A stretch of DNA of 64,000 bases from Siphonodentalium dalli. Taxonomy: Eukaryota > Mollusca > Scaphopoda > Gadilida > Siphonodentaliidae. A program made the translations under genes and the position numbers. The stretch is taken from the NCBI GenBank assembly GCA_032622095.1, contig CP136068.1:10707729-10771728 (forward strand). Reading direction: 5' to 3'. Of the stretch, positions 43,670 through 55,986 are shown piece by piece; the stretch's first letter is position 1, and each line of letters begins with the position of its first letter. The notes below the pieces were generated by a model. The model did not search any database and had not been told where the DNA came from. It worked only from the letters and a program-made list of their open reading frames with translations.

Positions 43670-44330
43670 GTGCTCGAACATGTTGGTTATTAAGTTACGT
43701 GGAATCGTGAGGATAACTAACTGTTTCCCGGAGAAATAATACAGAGCGAGTGCTAGTACATTAACACATACGGACATTGCAAGATGTAAATTATGTCTAA
43801 ATCATCACGTGGTGAATTATAAAATCAGTTTCACTTATGAATAAGTTATTAAATCTCATTAGTGGAGAGTTATTAAATGTCATCATTGGAGAGTTATTAA
43901 ATCTCATTATTAGAGAGTTATTAAATGTAATTATTGGAGAGTTATTAAATCTCATTATTGGAGAGTAATTCAATCTCATTATTGGAGAGTTATTAAATGT
44001 CATCATTGGAGAGTTATTAAATCTCATTATTAGAGAGTTATTAAATGTAATTATTGGAGAGTTATTAAATCTCATTATTGGAGAGTAATTAAATCTCATT
44101 ATTGGAGAGTTATTAAATGTCATCATTGGAGAGTTATTAAATCTCATTATTAGAGAGTTATTAAATGTAATTATTGGAGAGTTATTAAATCTCATTATTG
44201 GAGAGTAATTAAATCTCATTATTGGAGAGTAATTAAATGTCATCATTTGACACCTGCATGTCAGCAAGTCCGTTCGGCCTTGTGATGCTCTTACTTAATT
44301 AGCGAACAAGTAACCATAACATAGCTATAT
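43670..44330 (+). repeat. Diverged ~600-bp duplication, copy 2, carrying array 1
   Basis: The same blocks as 43080-43440, with the CACGTG palindrome at about 43804-43813. The 24-bp array 43845-44247 is inserted or expanded between the 'AAAATCAG' and 'CATGTCAGCAAG' blocks. Confidence 0.75.
43845..44247. repeat. 24-bp minisatellite with 120-bp higher-order unit (array 1)
   Basis: About 17 units of GAGAGTTATTAAATCTCATT plus four bases. Variants (CTCATTATTG, GTCATCATTG, CTCATTATTA, GTAATTATTG, GTAATT) recur in a fixed order every five units, giving a 120-bp higher-order repeat present about three times. The minus strand is open through it (repeating N-N-S-P-I-M-R-F), but there is no sign of a gene. 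Confidence 0.92.
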
Positions 44331-44362
44331 AGAGAAAGGGGTCTGGAAGCAAATAGCAATGA

Positions 44363-46853
44363 GTTGATCGAGGTCGGACTATATGAGATGATAGATGTCG
44401 GACTATATGAGATGATCGATGTCAAATTATATGAAATGATCGAAGTCGGACTATATGAGATGATAGAGGTCGGACTATATGGGATGATCGAGGTCGAACT
44501 ATATGGGATGATCGAGGTCGAACTATATGGGATGATCGAGGTCGGACTATATGAGATGATCGAGGTCGAACTATATGAGATGATCGAGGTCGGACTGTAT
44601 TGGATGATCGAGGTCGAACTATATGGGATGATCGAGGTCGGACTATATGAGATGATCGAGGTCGAACTATATGAGATGATCGAGGTCGGACTGTATGGGA
44701 TGATCGAGGTCGAACTATATGGGATGATCGAGGTCGAACTATATGGGATGATCGAGGTCGGACTATATGAGATGATAAAGGTCGGACTATATGAGATGAT
44801 CGAGGTCGAACTATATGAGATGATCGAGGTCGGACTGTATGGGATGATCGAGGTCGAACTATATGAAATGATCGAGGTCGGACTATATGGGATGATCGAG
44901 GTCGAACTATATGGGATGATCGAGGTCGAACTATATGAGATGATCGAGGTCGAACTATATGAGATGATCGAGGTCGGACTGTATGGGATGATCGAGGTCG
45001 AACTATATGGGATGATCGAGGTCGAACTATATGGGATGATCGGGGTCGGACTATATGAGATGATAGAGGTCGGACTATATGAGATGATCGAGGTCGAACT
45101 ATATGAGATGATCGAGGTCGGACTGTATGGGATGATAGAGGTCGAACTATATGAAATGATCGAGGTCGGACTATATGGGATGATCGAGGTCGGACTGTAT
45201 GGGATGATCGAGGTCGAACTATATGGGATGATCGAGGTCGGACTGTATGGGATGATCGAGGTCGGACTATATGGGATGATCGAGGTCGAACTATATGGGA
45301 TGATCGAGGTCGAACTATATGGGATGATCGAGGTCGAACTATATGGGATGATCGAGGTCGGACTATATGGGATGATCGAAGTCGGACTATATGAGATGAT
45401 CGAGGTCGGACTGTATGGGATGATCGAGGTCGAACTATATGGGATGATCGAGGTCGGACTATATGGGATGATCGAAGTCGGACTATATGAGATGATCGAG
45501 GTCGGACTGTATGGGATGATCGAGGTCGAACTATATGGGATGATCGAGGTCGGACTATATGAGATGATCGAGGTCGAACTATATGGGATGATCGAGGTCG
45601 AACTATATGGGATGATCGAGGTCGAACTATATGGGATGATCGAGGTCGGACTGTATGGGATGATCGAGGTCGAACTATATGGGATGATCGAGGTCGGACT
45701 GTATGGGATGATCGAGGTCGAACTATATGGGATGGTCGAGGTCGGACTATATGGGATGATCGAGGTCGGACTGTATGGGATGATCGAGGTCGGACTATAT
45801 GAGATGATAGATGTCGGACTATATGAGATGATAGAGGTCGAACTATATGGGATGATCGAGGTCGAACTATATGAGATGATCGAGGTCGGACTATATGAGA
45901 TGATAGAGGTCGGACTGTATGGGATGATCGAGGTCGAACTATATGGGATGATCGAGGTCGGACTGTATGGGATGATCGAGGTCGAACTATATGGGATGAT
46001 CGAGGTCGGACTGTATGGGATGATCGAGGTCGAACTATATGGGATGATCGAGGTCGGACTATATGGGATGATCGAGGTCGGACTGTATGGGGTGATCGAG
46101 GTCGGACTATATGAGATGATAGATGTCGGACTATATGAGATGATAGAGGTCGGACTGTATGGGATGATCGAGGTCGAACTATATGGGATGATCGAGGTCG
46201 GACTATATGGGATGATCGAGGTCGGACTGTATGGGATGATCGAGGTCGGACTATATGAGATGATAGATGTCGGACTATATGAGATGATAGAGGTCGGACT
46301 GTATGGGATGATCGAGGTCGAACTATATGGGATGATCGAGGTCGAACTATATGAGATGATCGAGGTCGGACTATATGAGATGATAGAGGTCGAACTATAT
46401 GGGATGATCGAGGTCGAACTATATGGGATGATCGAGGTCGAACTATATGGGATGATCGAAGTCGGACTATATGAGATGATCGAGGTCGGACTGTATGGGA
46501 TGATCGAGGTCGAACTATATGGGATGATCGAGGTCGGACTGTATGGGATGATCGAGGTCGGACTATATGAGATGATCGAAGTCGGACTATATGAGATGAT
46601 CGAGGTCGGACTGTATGAGATGATAGAGGTCGGACTATATGAGATGATCGAGGTCGGACTGTATGGGATGATCGAGGTCGGACTATATGAGATGATCGAA
46701 GTCGGACTATATGAGATGATCGAGGTCGGACTGTATGAGATGATAGAGGTCGGACTATATGAGATGATCGAGGTCGAACTATATGAGATGATCGAGGTCG
46801 AACTATATGAAATGATCGAAGTCGGACTATATGGGATGATCGAGGTCGTACTA
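44363..46853. repeat. Giant 24-bp minisatellite, ~104 units (array 2)
   Basis: About 2.5 kb of units GATGATCGAGGTCGGACTAT plus ATGA/ATGG. Variation is confined to a few sites: GGA/GAA, CTA/CTG, GAG/GGG/GAA, ATC/ATA. The plus strand is open for the whole array (repeating M-I-E-V-(G/E)-L-Y-(E/G), first ATG at 44388). The minus strand is also open from 46888 to 44291 (repeating Y-S-(P/S)-T-S-I-I-(S/P)) but has no ATG at its start. Open frames arise because 24 is a multiple of three and the unit lacks stops in those frames. I do not call a protein. Confidence 0.95.
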
Positions 46854-46869
46854 TTTTCTTTAGAATGAT

Positions 46870-48393
46870 GACAATTCAAAGTATCCAAGTCTTGCGATGC
46901 GCCTGTTTATTTTTATAAAGCTAGCGGTACCGTATTAAATTGATGACCAAGTGTGACTTAATTGATAATTCTGAGTGAATGGCAAAGATTGTAGACAACG
47001 AAAAGGTAGTTAAATTCGAACGGGATGGAAATATGACATAATTATAGCAGTTGTAAATCCACCGGCCCAGTGGGTAAAGGGTGCAGCTGCATATATATGG
47101 CAGTGTGTAAGGGGTACAGCCGTGTGTATATGGCTTTCGTCACACTTTCTGTCAGTTACGCAAATGACGAAACCCAGTATGATGTCGTTGTGGTCGCATC
47201 ATTGGTGCTAACACGCACTGTGTTGACAATGATGCATTACTTTTGTCTTTACAGGTAACGTTTATGTCAATGTCGAAATGGATGCGCGATGATTTGACAG
47301 CTGTTGGAATGGGCTTGATGCAATGAAACACCACGTTCGACAACAAACTGCTGCAAAATTGATTGACATTGAATTGGTCACCGCGGGTTGGGGGGTGTCG
47401 AACCCCACCAACTCCCCAAAATTATGACAACAATGTCATGTCTCACAATATGATTTAGAAATTTCAACCAAAATTATACATAAATTGTTTTGATAGTTTG
47501 AATAGAGGCTTCACTACCCGGCCCAATGACCAGCGGACCGGGGAGTATTTTGGGGTTGTTCAACCCAATTTTCATACTCTCGTGTTTTGCGTAAATAGGT
47601 ATTGTTGTGTTTGCCATTACATGTATGTTTCTTGAGATTTCCTTCGAAATGCAAGATCCCTATTAAAAAACACCAATTAGTTACTCGATGGCTACATATA
47701 TCGTCGTCGTTGCAAATTGCGCTTAGTACAGTATAGTTATCAGGCGATGATACATGTATGTACAGAGTACATACGACACATAGCAATTTGTGGAGATACG
47801 GCGTTATAGCACAGACGCCATAACGAATGCTATAATAATCCAATATGGCGTACATGTGATTAATTTACATGATATCATATCATTATAAATTAATTATGCG
47901 ATCAAATTGTAATTCGAAAAGTTATCATCCGGACAACAAAGGTTTCGAACGGCGCTCATGTCTAGAGTCACCCGAGTTGTTTATCGGGGACAAATGGAGT
48001 ATAATTTGTAGATGGAAAATGCCTGTTGTTTACAGGGCTACAGCAATATTTGATAACATTCATTACATCCAAGCGATCAGATGATCGTCAACGGGTTAGA
48101 CAAGCGAGTCACTAGTTACAAGCGACTCTGACAGGTGTCACAAGTATAGCCGAAACGTTTAGGCCAGTCGATGTCCTCTCTTACCGACAAGCAAATCAGT
48201 ACAGTATGTTTGGCATCTGACATTCTTTAAATTTAAGAACATCATAAGTGCCATTGGGTATGAGGTCGTGGGCGAGGTCATTGGATGATTGTGTTGTCAG
48301 GGGTAAACACATGCACAGTCTGTAAATATCTTGTAAATCGCCAACTACACGATACGTATACAGATGTCCTGCATTTCCTATTTGTACACAACA
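46870..48393. other. Non-coding, nothing recognised
   Basis: Several short open frames without recognisable domains. A short stretch near 47078-47135 repeats 'GTAAAGGGTGCAGC / GTAAGGGGTACAGC'. No exon is supported. Confidence 0.45.
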
Positions 48394-49112
48394 CACGTGA
48401 TCCTAAATTTGCGACAAGTAGACATACCTTCTGATTATAATGATAGGTGTGTCGTTTCATTATGCAAATAGACGTCTTCATTCATAGGATAATTATTATA
48501 TGTTATACAACTTGTTAAATTGACTCCATAATTTCCACAAGATGTGATGTATCCGTAAGGTCTCTGTAATAAGTGATTAGTTACTCATTACTTACCTATT
48601 TTTATTTTCGAATAAATTATAATTAATTTGATTTGAATCGTTTACATGATGTCAATGTGTTTTTTCATCAATTGTTGATTTTGTTTTGATATTATGACTA
48701 CATAATTTGTATTTACCTTTTGTCTAACTCGTGTGGGTGTTATTAGTCGCTAATCGTAATTAATATAGTGAGTGTGTGTTTATTATTCGCGGGGTCTGCA
48801 GCGTAATTAATATAGTGAGTGTGTGTTTATTATTCGCGGGGTCTGCAGCGTAAATAATATAGTGAGTGTGTGTTTATTAGTCGTTACTCGTGTAATTAAT
48901 ATAGTGAGTGTGTGTTTATTAGTCGTTACTCGTGTAATTAATATAGTGAGTGTGTGTTTATTAGTCGCTAATCGTAATTAATATAGTGAGTGTGTGTTTT
49001 TATAATTTACATAATTTATGATTCGCGGGGCTGCAGCGAAATGGTTCTATTTATATACAACACACATAATCCTAAATTTGCGACAAGTAGACATACCTTC
49101 TGGATTACAAAG
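48394..49112 (+). repeat. Direct-repeat-flanked 39-47-bp tandem array
   Basis: TAATATAGTGAGTGTGTGTT occurs six times between about 48761 and 48998, at spacings of 47, 47, 42, 42 and 39 bp, joined by either ATTATTCGCGGGGTCTGCAG or 'ATTAGTCG(T/C)TA'. The region is flanked by a direct repeat 'ATCCTAAATTTGCGACAAGT' followed by AGACATACCTTCTG (about 48402-48437 and 49068-49103). Confidence 0.85.
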
Positions 49113-50440
49113 TATGTGATTGCGCTCAGTGACTTCAAATGACTGTTTAAACTTATATATCCTTCGTCGCGACATTATTGGTAGATATTATGTCCGCATC
49201 ATCACAGATCAAGTGGTGTTAATGCATGTGAGTAATAGTTAATATTTTAGCGTCTGTTCGATTTCGCGGTAATTATATTGTCAGTACACCTTGAACGACC
49301 TGGGAATTGATTTAGTAGTGCATACAGTAATGCTCTAATTAATCGACTCCTTAAACACAGCAGAATTATGGGTAACTTTTCAGGATTTAGTCGGAAATAT
49401 GGCTTGTTGCCATTCATCGGAAAGTTCTCTGTGAGAGCTTTCCGATGAATGGCAACAAGCCATATTTCCGACTAAATCCTGAAAAGTTACCCATAATTCT
49501 GCTGTGTTTAAGGAGTCGATTAATTAGAGCATTACTGTAGCTTTATAATAGAAAGATGCCCCCACCAACCCAACCCTGGTTTAGTGTTCAATGTTATATT
49601 AATTCAATACTTCCTGACAACACACTGACATCATATCAATTAAAGGCAGCCTAAATTAGTTTCCTAATTTCCGACAACATAATATCATCATATATAGTAC
49701 CCTTAATCATGAAGTTAATGACATTGTATTTAGGTATTTAATTACCCGTTACCCTTTAATTTGATTTTCTAATGAAGTATAACTGATATATTATGATTTG
49801 AATTGTTTGCATGCTGTCAATATGTGTTTCTCATCAATTGTATATTTTGTTTTGTTATTGTGCTCAAATAGTTTGCATTTATGTGTATCTAACTACTGTG
49901 GGTATTATCGCTTGCTATGCATATACCCCGTGTGTGATTAGTAATGTCCACGTTTGCGCTCAATAATTAGCAAACACTGTGTATGGTGATATGTTAACAA
50001 GGTTCAAAATCATGCTCAATATAATTAGCAACGACTGCTTCATGTTGATTAAAACATAGCCGCAATACATTGGTGTTAATTCATGTGAGTATAATAGTTA
50101 ATCATATTGACTCGGTTCGATTTTGCGGGAATAGTTTAGTCGTTAATTGAGTTGTCTCCATTAATGACAGCCTAAATTACTTCTTTAATTTTCGACAAGA
50201 TAATAACATCATATCAGTTCCTTAATGTCACGTACTGCATTTATACATGTTTTAATCATTACTCATTTATATATTTTTTTAAAACTTAGACTTCATTTAA
50301 TTTGAATCATTTGCATCATACCACTGTGTCCTGTCTCGTCAGTTGTACATAGTTGTTGTTACTATATTCATACATGTTATGTTTACGTCTATCAAGCTCT
50401 TTGTCTCATCAGCCGTTAATAAATGATAATTAATTTATTT
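48560..50440 (+). repeat. Diverged segmental duplication, ~0.5-1.1 kb spacing
   Basis: Blocks recur in order. 'TTTGAAT.(G/A)TTT(A/G)CAT' with '(T/C)TCATCA(A/G)TTGT' is at about 48629, 49797 and 50299. 'CATGTGAGTA.TAGTTAAT' with 'GTTCGATTT(C/T)GCGG' is at 49225 and 50084. 'CAGCCTAAATTA.TT' with 'CGACAA.ATAAT' is at 49647 and 50166. The last two copies are about 520 bp apart. The palindrome at 49325 lies within the first interval. Confidence 0.6.
49323..49539. mobile_element. TA-flanked palindromic MITE (mariner/Tc1-like ends), perfect 101-bp arms
   Basis: Arms 49324-49424 and 49438-49538 are identical reverse complements over all 101 positions, with a 13-nt loop in which pairing partly continues. 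The ends read TA-CAGTAATGCTCTAATTA ... TAATTAGAGCATTACTG-TA. A TA target and CAGT ends are characteristic of Tc1/mariner elements. No transposase. The total lack of divergence between arms implies a recent origin or ongoing arm homogenisation. Confidence 0.92.
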
Positions 50441-53400
50441 TGTCTCACATTGTTCATATTTGAATACGATTATCCGGGCCATTATGGTAATCGACGCAGT
50501 GTGTGGACTGTCCGCTACAACGGCAATGCATACGTGCGGTATAGTTAAACCAACCCCAGGTTTATACTAAACTAAATTATAGCTCAAATATACAGTTAAA
50601 ACCGCGCGTATATTATCCGTATTCACACATTTCTTTGAAGCGTTGATATGTGCTTGTAAATGTGTGATATAATTGATAACTTATAATTGACCGGTTAACC
50701 ATTGCTCACACGTATCCGATGATTCGCTGGTCAAGTATAACTGCTCAATTAAAACAATTTCATACATACACACATATTTGCCCTCCTAAGAACGGTGTGA
50801 ATATGGAAATTGTATTAGGGTCATTAGGTAGCAAAACAGATAAGAGACAACTGATGTAAATACGAGTGCACAGGCAGATGATTCGAATTTCGAATATTCA
50901 AAGAGCAGCCATGTGTCAATATATATATGTATATAGCCGGGTCCGGAGCGAATTAAACATGTCACGCTCGAAACTACTATCACAAATCAATGCCACCGAT
51001 TTCAAGGAAACATATTACGTGAGCACGAATGAATACAAAATTTGTCAAATATCAAACTCAACGTCACCATTTTAATAAAACTTGTCACCATTATGTCCTG
51101 GTACTAGAAATTAATATGATTGCACTCTGTGCTTATGATACATTTCATTGCGGCGATGATAGTGTTAATTGAGATATGACATATATACAATTTCTATCCA
51201 TATACTGACCACCGTATTGGCAGCCATATTAGGGTTAGTAGGTCATGTTGTAACCCCAACACATGACAATGTCGTACATACTACTATAAATATACACTCA
51301 CGCTAAATTATATCTGTATGACTTCCGGTGTGGAATATCGTGTTATGTGACACGGAATAAATGTAACACTGGAGCTTGGGCATTGGTAGTTGTATTCTCT
51401 GTTACGACAATCCCGCTCTGTGCCATTTTGTAACTTTGGGGAGGGTTGAGTTTGTTTGTTTGAGTATTCATGACATAACTGCAATATCAATAGCAAATGT
51501 TGTCTCATGTAGTCAATGACATGTTATAATATATACAACTGGAGTCGGTAGTTATCGTGTTGTCTCGTAATTGTGTTCTTAATTATTTATATTAAAATTG
51601 GATGCAATCAATGGACACTAACAGAGATATATTCATCCTGCCACGTCGCGCCAATATGATCTATATTATAAGATCGTCCATTTGGAAATGCTTCATCTGC
51701 AAAATATGTTGTTTTGCATTTAGCCACCGTTTTGGTCTCCATCATCACACAAACAAACCGCCATTTTATACTGGAAGCACACAATATATCAATTACAGCC
51801 CGATACATCTCTATAAAATGTATACTATATATAAACCAGTATTTGTCCTTTCGGTCTCGTTATTGTCAGAGTGTTGACAATACAATTAACAGTCATATTG
51901 GCTTCCAACTTTATTTTTGTTTCTTCTAAGATAACATTTGACTGTAATTTGATTCTTATTGTTTCCTCGTTGTGTTCAGCATAAACTAATTACAAAGCGT
52001 TTTACTCTGGACTGCAGTCCCTACTGACGTCTTTCTGTGGAATAGTTGGACCTTGGGGCGGTTAATTATTTGACAACTATCTCACTATAGATAAGATAGA
52101 GTTATGATACGCTATTATTTGGTATGGAATGTCCTTCTGTATAGTCAATACAATGATATACATTGTAATTGAAGTCGCACAATTGCCGCCGAAAAAGGCA
52201 TTGTGATTGGCCGTGATCTACAAACTTTAGTTTTAGATTCACCATCATCAGTCACTGGAGCATGCACCAAATTTGAATGCTGCACTGTCTCATTGAAAAC
52301 GCGCGTACAATACGTCACCGCAGTTAACAGTAAATTGGTCCGGTGACGTTGACGGGTAACATACATGGACCGTATCCATAAATTTGATCACCGGAAACAG
52401 ATATCTCACTTCAAAGCATTCAATATCGATAAAAATGTTGTTCGTGCAGTTTTAGCTCAACATTAATATGATCATACGCAAGCGTAATTAACGAACCAAC
52501 GCGATAACAATTCTTGTCAAAATTACTTTATAAATTGCCACCAAATAATATTCACATGCATAAGGCTAATGTTTGGTGGGGTGATTATAAATAGTTATAC
52601 ATGTTGTCGAGAGTTCATGGAACTGAAACCAACCATTATGCCTATATTACTTGGCGTGCTGTGGGAGGATGTTCATTTCAGTCATAACATATCATGTCAA
52701 TTTCAACGACAGTGGAAAAACAACGTCATCGTGTAACTTTCACCATTTACCGAATTCGCGTGGAACTTAATGTATCTTCTGCTTTGTTCATAAGTATGTG
52801 TTTACATTCTATTCAAGAAAATACGAGATATATATGGATTATCAGATGCATGTAAGTGTGCAGACTTATGATAACAATCAAACCAACATTAAATATTATC
52901 TTATTTCCTGTCGCACGGTATAGTATCTACAGAACCATGAAGTATTGATCAACTGCTGTGCATCAGTTGGAAAATAAAGCTTTGATAAACACGTACATGT
53001 AGGTCGTGTTGAGTTGTGGTGATTTTAGTTTGTTTATGATTTGACTCAGTAGAGTGCCGGAATAGACCCGTTAGAAATTCATTATGGACCTACTTTCCCT
53101 TATAAATAAAAGCAAATAAATGATTTTATGACGTTTATATGAATAGGGGAATGTTGCAAATCGACTGGTTTGTGTTGGCCTCTTGGCAACCGATTACGAC
53201 AATAAGGCTTTAGGCCCACCGATCTACTGTGCGATATTCGCGCTCCAAAAATTCAAAAATTGGAGCGTCGTATTAGTTAATAATTGGTGACGTCACGAAA
53301 TCAGATATAGCCCATATACGACCCAAAGCGGCCGGCTTTGGTTCGTTATAACCGTTAACTGTAATTTTGGTTTTGCGGAACATATTCAGTGGTCAGTGTC

Positions 53401-53794
53401 GCACATACATTTATCACATTATTCTCTCTGAATCGAATATAAATGTAAAGCTAAACCAAAGATTTACATAGAGCGCTGATCCAGACCATGACCAACTAAC
53501 GTATATGTGTATAGTTTTTGTGTGCAGGTATAGCGGAAACACTGCCTCAGAACTATACAGGGGCGTTCAATAGATCAGCATTGATAACTGTTGAATGGAG
53601 CGCTCTAATGTGCCATCCAGGAAGTACTTTGGTTACGCTTTGTGCATGCAAATTTATCAATGTATACAATTTGGTACAACTATCTAAGCAAACCACGTCA
53701 CAAATGTGCAACCATGTTATAACTGCACATATTAGCTACACATATTAACTACACATGCTGTCATAGTTTGTCGAAATACTGTTTGTTTCGCTGT
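50441..53794. other. Non-coding, few small sites
   Basis: No domain is recognised in any frame. At 53288-53295 there is a perfect CRE palindrome TGACGTCA next to an ATTGG (inverted CCAAT), preceded by the hairpin CGCTCCAA...TTGGAGCG (about 53251-53277). This could be a promoter, but no first exon is recognised. A second CREB-like site is not seen nearby. Confidence 0.4.
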
Positions 53795-54870
53795 GGTCGT
53801 TCTTGTGAATGGCGAGCGTACACCTGTACGTGTATATTATACACACGGATTTCCCGCTGTGGTCGTTTTCTTCGCTGTGGTCGTTCTTGTGTATGGTGAG
53901 CGTACACCTGTACGTGTATATTATACACACGGATGTTCTCCGCTGTGGTCGTTCTTGTGTATGGTGAGCGTACACCCGTACGTGTATATTATACACACGG
54001 ATGTTCTCCGCTGTGGTCGTTCTTGTGTATGGTGAGCGTACACCTGTACGTGTATATTATACACACGGATGTTCTCGTTCTTGTGAATGGTGAGCGTACA
54101 CCTGTACGTGTATATTATACACACGGATGTTCTCGTTCTTGTGAATGGTGAGCGTACACCTGTACGTGTATATTATACACACGGATGTTCTCGTTCTTGT
54201 GAATGGTGAGCGTACACCTGTACGTGTATATTATACACACGGATGTTCTCCGCTGTGGTCGTTCTTGTGTATGGTGAGCGTACACCCGTACGTGTATATT
54301 ATACACACGGATGTTCTCCGCTGTGGTCGTTCTTGTGTATGGTGAGCGTACACCTGTACGTGTATATTATACACACGGATGTTCTCGTTCTTGTGAATGG
54401 TGAGCGTACACCTGTACGTGTATATTATACACACGGATGTTCTCGTTCTTGTGAATGGTGAGCGTACACCTGTACGTGTATATTATACACACGGATGTTC
54501 TCGTTCTTGTGAATGGTGAGCGTACACCTGTACGTGTATATTATACACACGGATGTTCTCCGCTGTGGTCGTTCTTGTGTATGGTGAGCGTACACCCGTA
54601 CGTGTATATTATACACACGGATGTTCTCCGCTGTGGTCGTTCTTGTGTATGGTGAGCGTACACCTGTACGTGTATATTATACACACGGATGTTCTCGTTC
54701 TTGTGAATGGTGAGCGTACACCTGTACGTGTATATTATACACACGGATGTTCTCGTTCTTGTGAATGGTGAGCGTACACCTGTACGTGTATATTATACAC
54801 ACGGATGTTCTCGTTCTTGTGAATGGTGAGCGTACACCTGTACGTGTATATTATACACACGGATTTTCTC
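53795..54870 (+). repeat. Minisatellite with 58/68-bp units and 310-bp higher-order repeat
   Basis: About 17 units share GGTGAGCGTACACC(T/C)GTA, then CGTGTATATTATACACACGG. Long units (68 bp) contain an extra CGCTGTGGTC that short units (58 bp) lack. The order long-long-short-short-short repeats every 310 bp (for example 53933, 54243 and 54553), almost without change. Each unit contains the palindrome CGTGTATATTATACACACG-like. Short open frames on both strands result from the periodicity and are not called genes. Confidence 0.93.
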
Positions 54871-55429
54871 GTTCACGTCAGAGTATGTACGATATATGTT
54901 ATAACTACACGTATTGAATTAATATAATTATGGATTATAATTCTAGAGTAATCGTTTGGTCCGCAGTGATCTTTCTTGTGAACGGTGAGTGTATACACGT
55001 ATACGTGTGTATTAGAAAAGTATTATGCACATGTATATTCTCTTTCAATAATGCTCATTGATTGTGATGATGCACGACGTACCTCCGTTGCTCAGTGAAT
55101 TTCGAACTGCACCCCTTCAATGGACCTGGCTTATTCGAACTATGTGTAATTATATAATTAGGTAAGAGGTATCTCAAAATCTATAGTGTTGATATATCGC
55201 TGAAAATACATGTACGTTATTTCACTCGTATATCGTTTCAATAAATTTGAGAATACGTAACTCCATTATTTTGTGCCGGGTCAATTTCGTTAGTCAGCGT
55301 TCGCGTCAAAAATTTCATCAGTTTACCACAGAGTTGAGGATCTTGAATTGTCGCTCTGACACGTTTCTGGTACAGCATAATTTAGATGATTAATCTAAGA
55401 TAAATGGCATGTAGTGCGTGAAGTTTGTT
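54871..55429. other. Flank with one degenerate minisatellite unit
   Basis: At about 54959-55015 a diverged unit ('GGTCCGCAGTGATC', 'TTCTTGTGAACGGTGAGTGT', 'ACACGTATACGTGTGTATTA') is recognisable, so the array was once longer. Otherwise nothing is seen. Confidence 0.6.
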
Positions 55430-55775
55430 ATAGTTTCATGTTAATATGACTCAATATACCGTCTCCGATTCCATAATTCCGATGAATACAAATATAATAG
55501 TTTTTGTACGGGACCTGTTAATTGTGTTCGAAGTGGTATTTTGATATTACTTCAATGTATCTGCGACATCTTATACTCATCTAATACTCGTAGCAAGGTC
55601 ATACAGGTATTCATCGACCAATTGCGATACGGGGATAACATTGAAAAGTGAACACTAGTAGGTGTAAGTTGAACCGAACACCACAATGTGGCTCTATAAG
55701 CTTGTAAAATTTCCAAGTCCGAAAGCTTGCATATGTACCTACCAGTTGAGTTGGAATTTACCAACCGGTACTCAC
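55430..55775 (+). repeat. Diverged dispersed repeat, copy 1
   Basis: It shares with about 58330-58590, in order, 'AGTTTCATGTTAATA', 'TTACTTCA', 'ATCGACC.ATT.CGATAC', 'AGTAGGT', 'GGCTCTATAAGCTTGTA', 'AAATTTCCAA.TCCGAAA' and 'GTTGAGTTGGAATTT.CCAAC'. Confidence 0.75.
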
Positions 55776-55986
55776 GTTTATGGTCTTAATTGTCCATACA
55801 ATGTAAGTCGTGTCTGAGAAATTGAGGCCATGCTTAATGGGTGAGACACCCCTACCTCCCTGACCTTAGCTGTTAGTACTAATGTCCTACTTGAAACCTA
55901 ATTGTAAACTTTATATGAACGAAGATAAACATGGCTCGTTTGACCTTCTGATTATTTAGAGATTTAACCTGTTCTATACTGCATAT

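Noticed and set aside
44291-46888. Minus-strand repeats Y-S-P-T-S-I-I-(S/P) look like the RNA polymerase II C-terminal heptad Y-S-P-T-S-P-S
   Set aside because: The period is eight, not seven, no polymerase sequence adjoins it, the frame lacks a start ATG, and the opposite strand is equally open. It is a by-product of a 24-bp minisatellite.
48757-49000. CRISPR-like array of 39-47-bp units
   Set aside because: The spacers are not unique. Linkers alternate between two sequences, as in a minisatellite.
53518-54771. Several 60-80-residue frames on both strands in the minisatellite
   Set aside because: They repeat every 310 bp with the DNA and arise from the periodicity. They have no independent evidence of coding.
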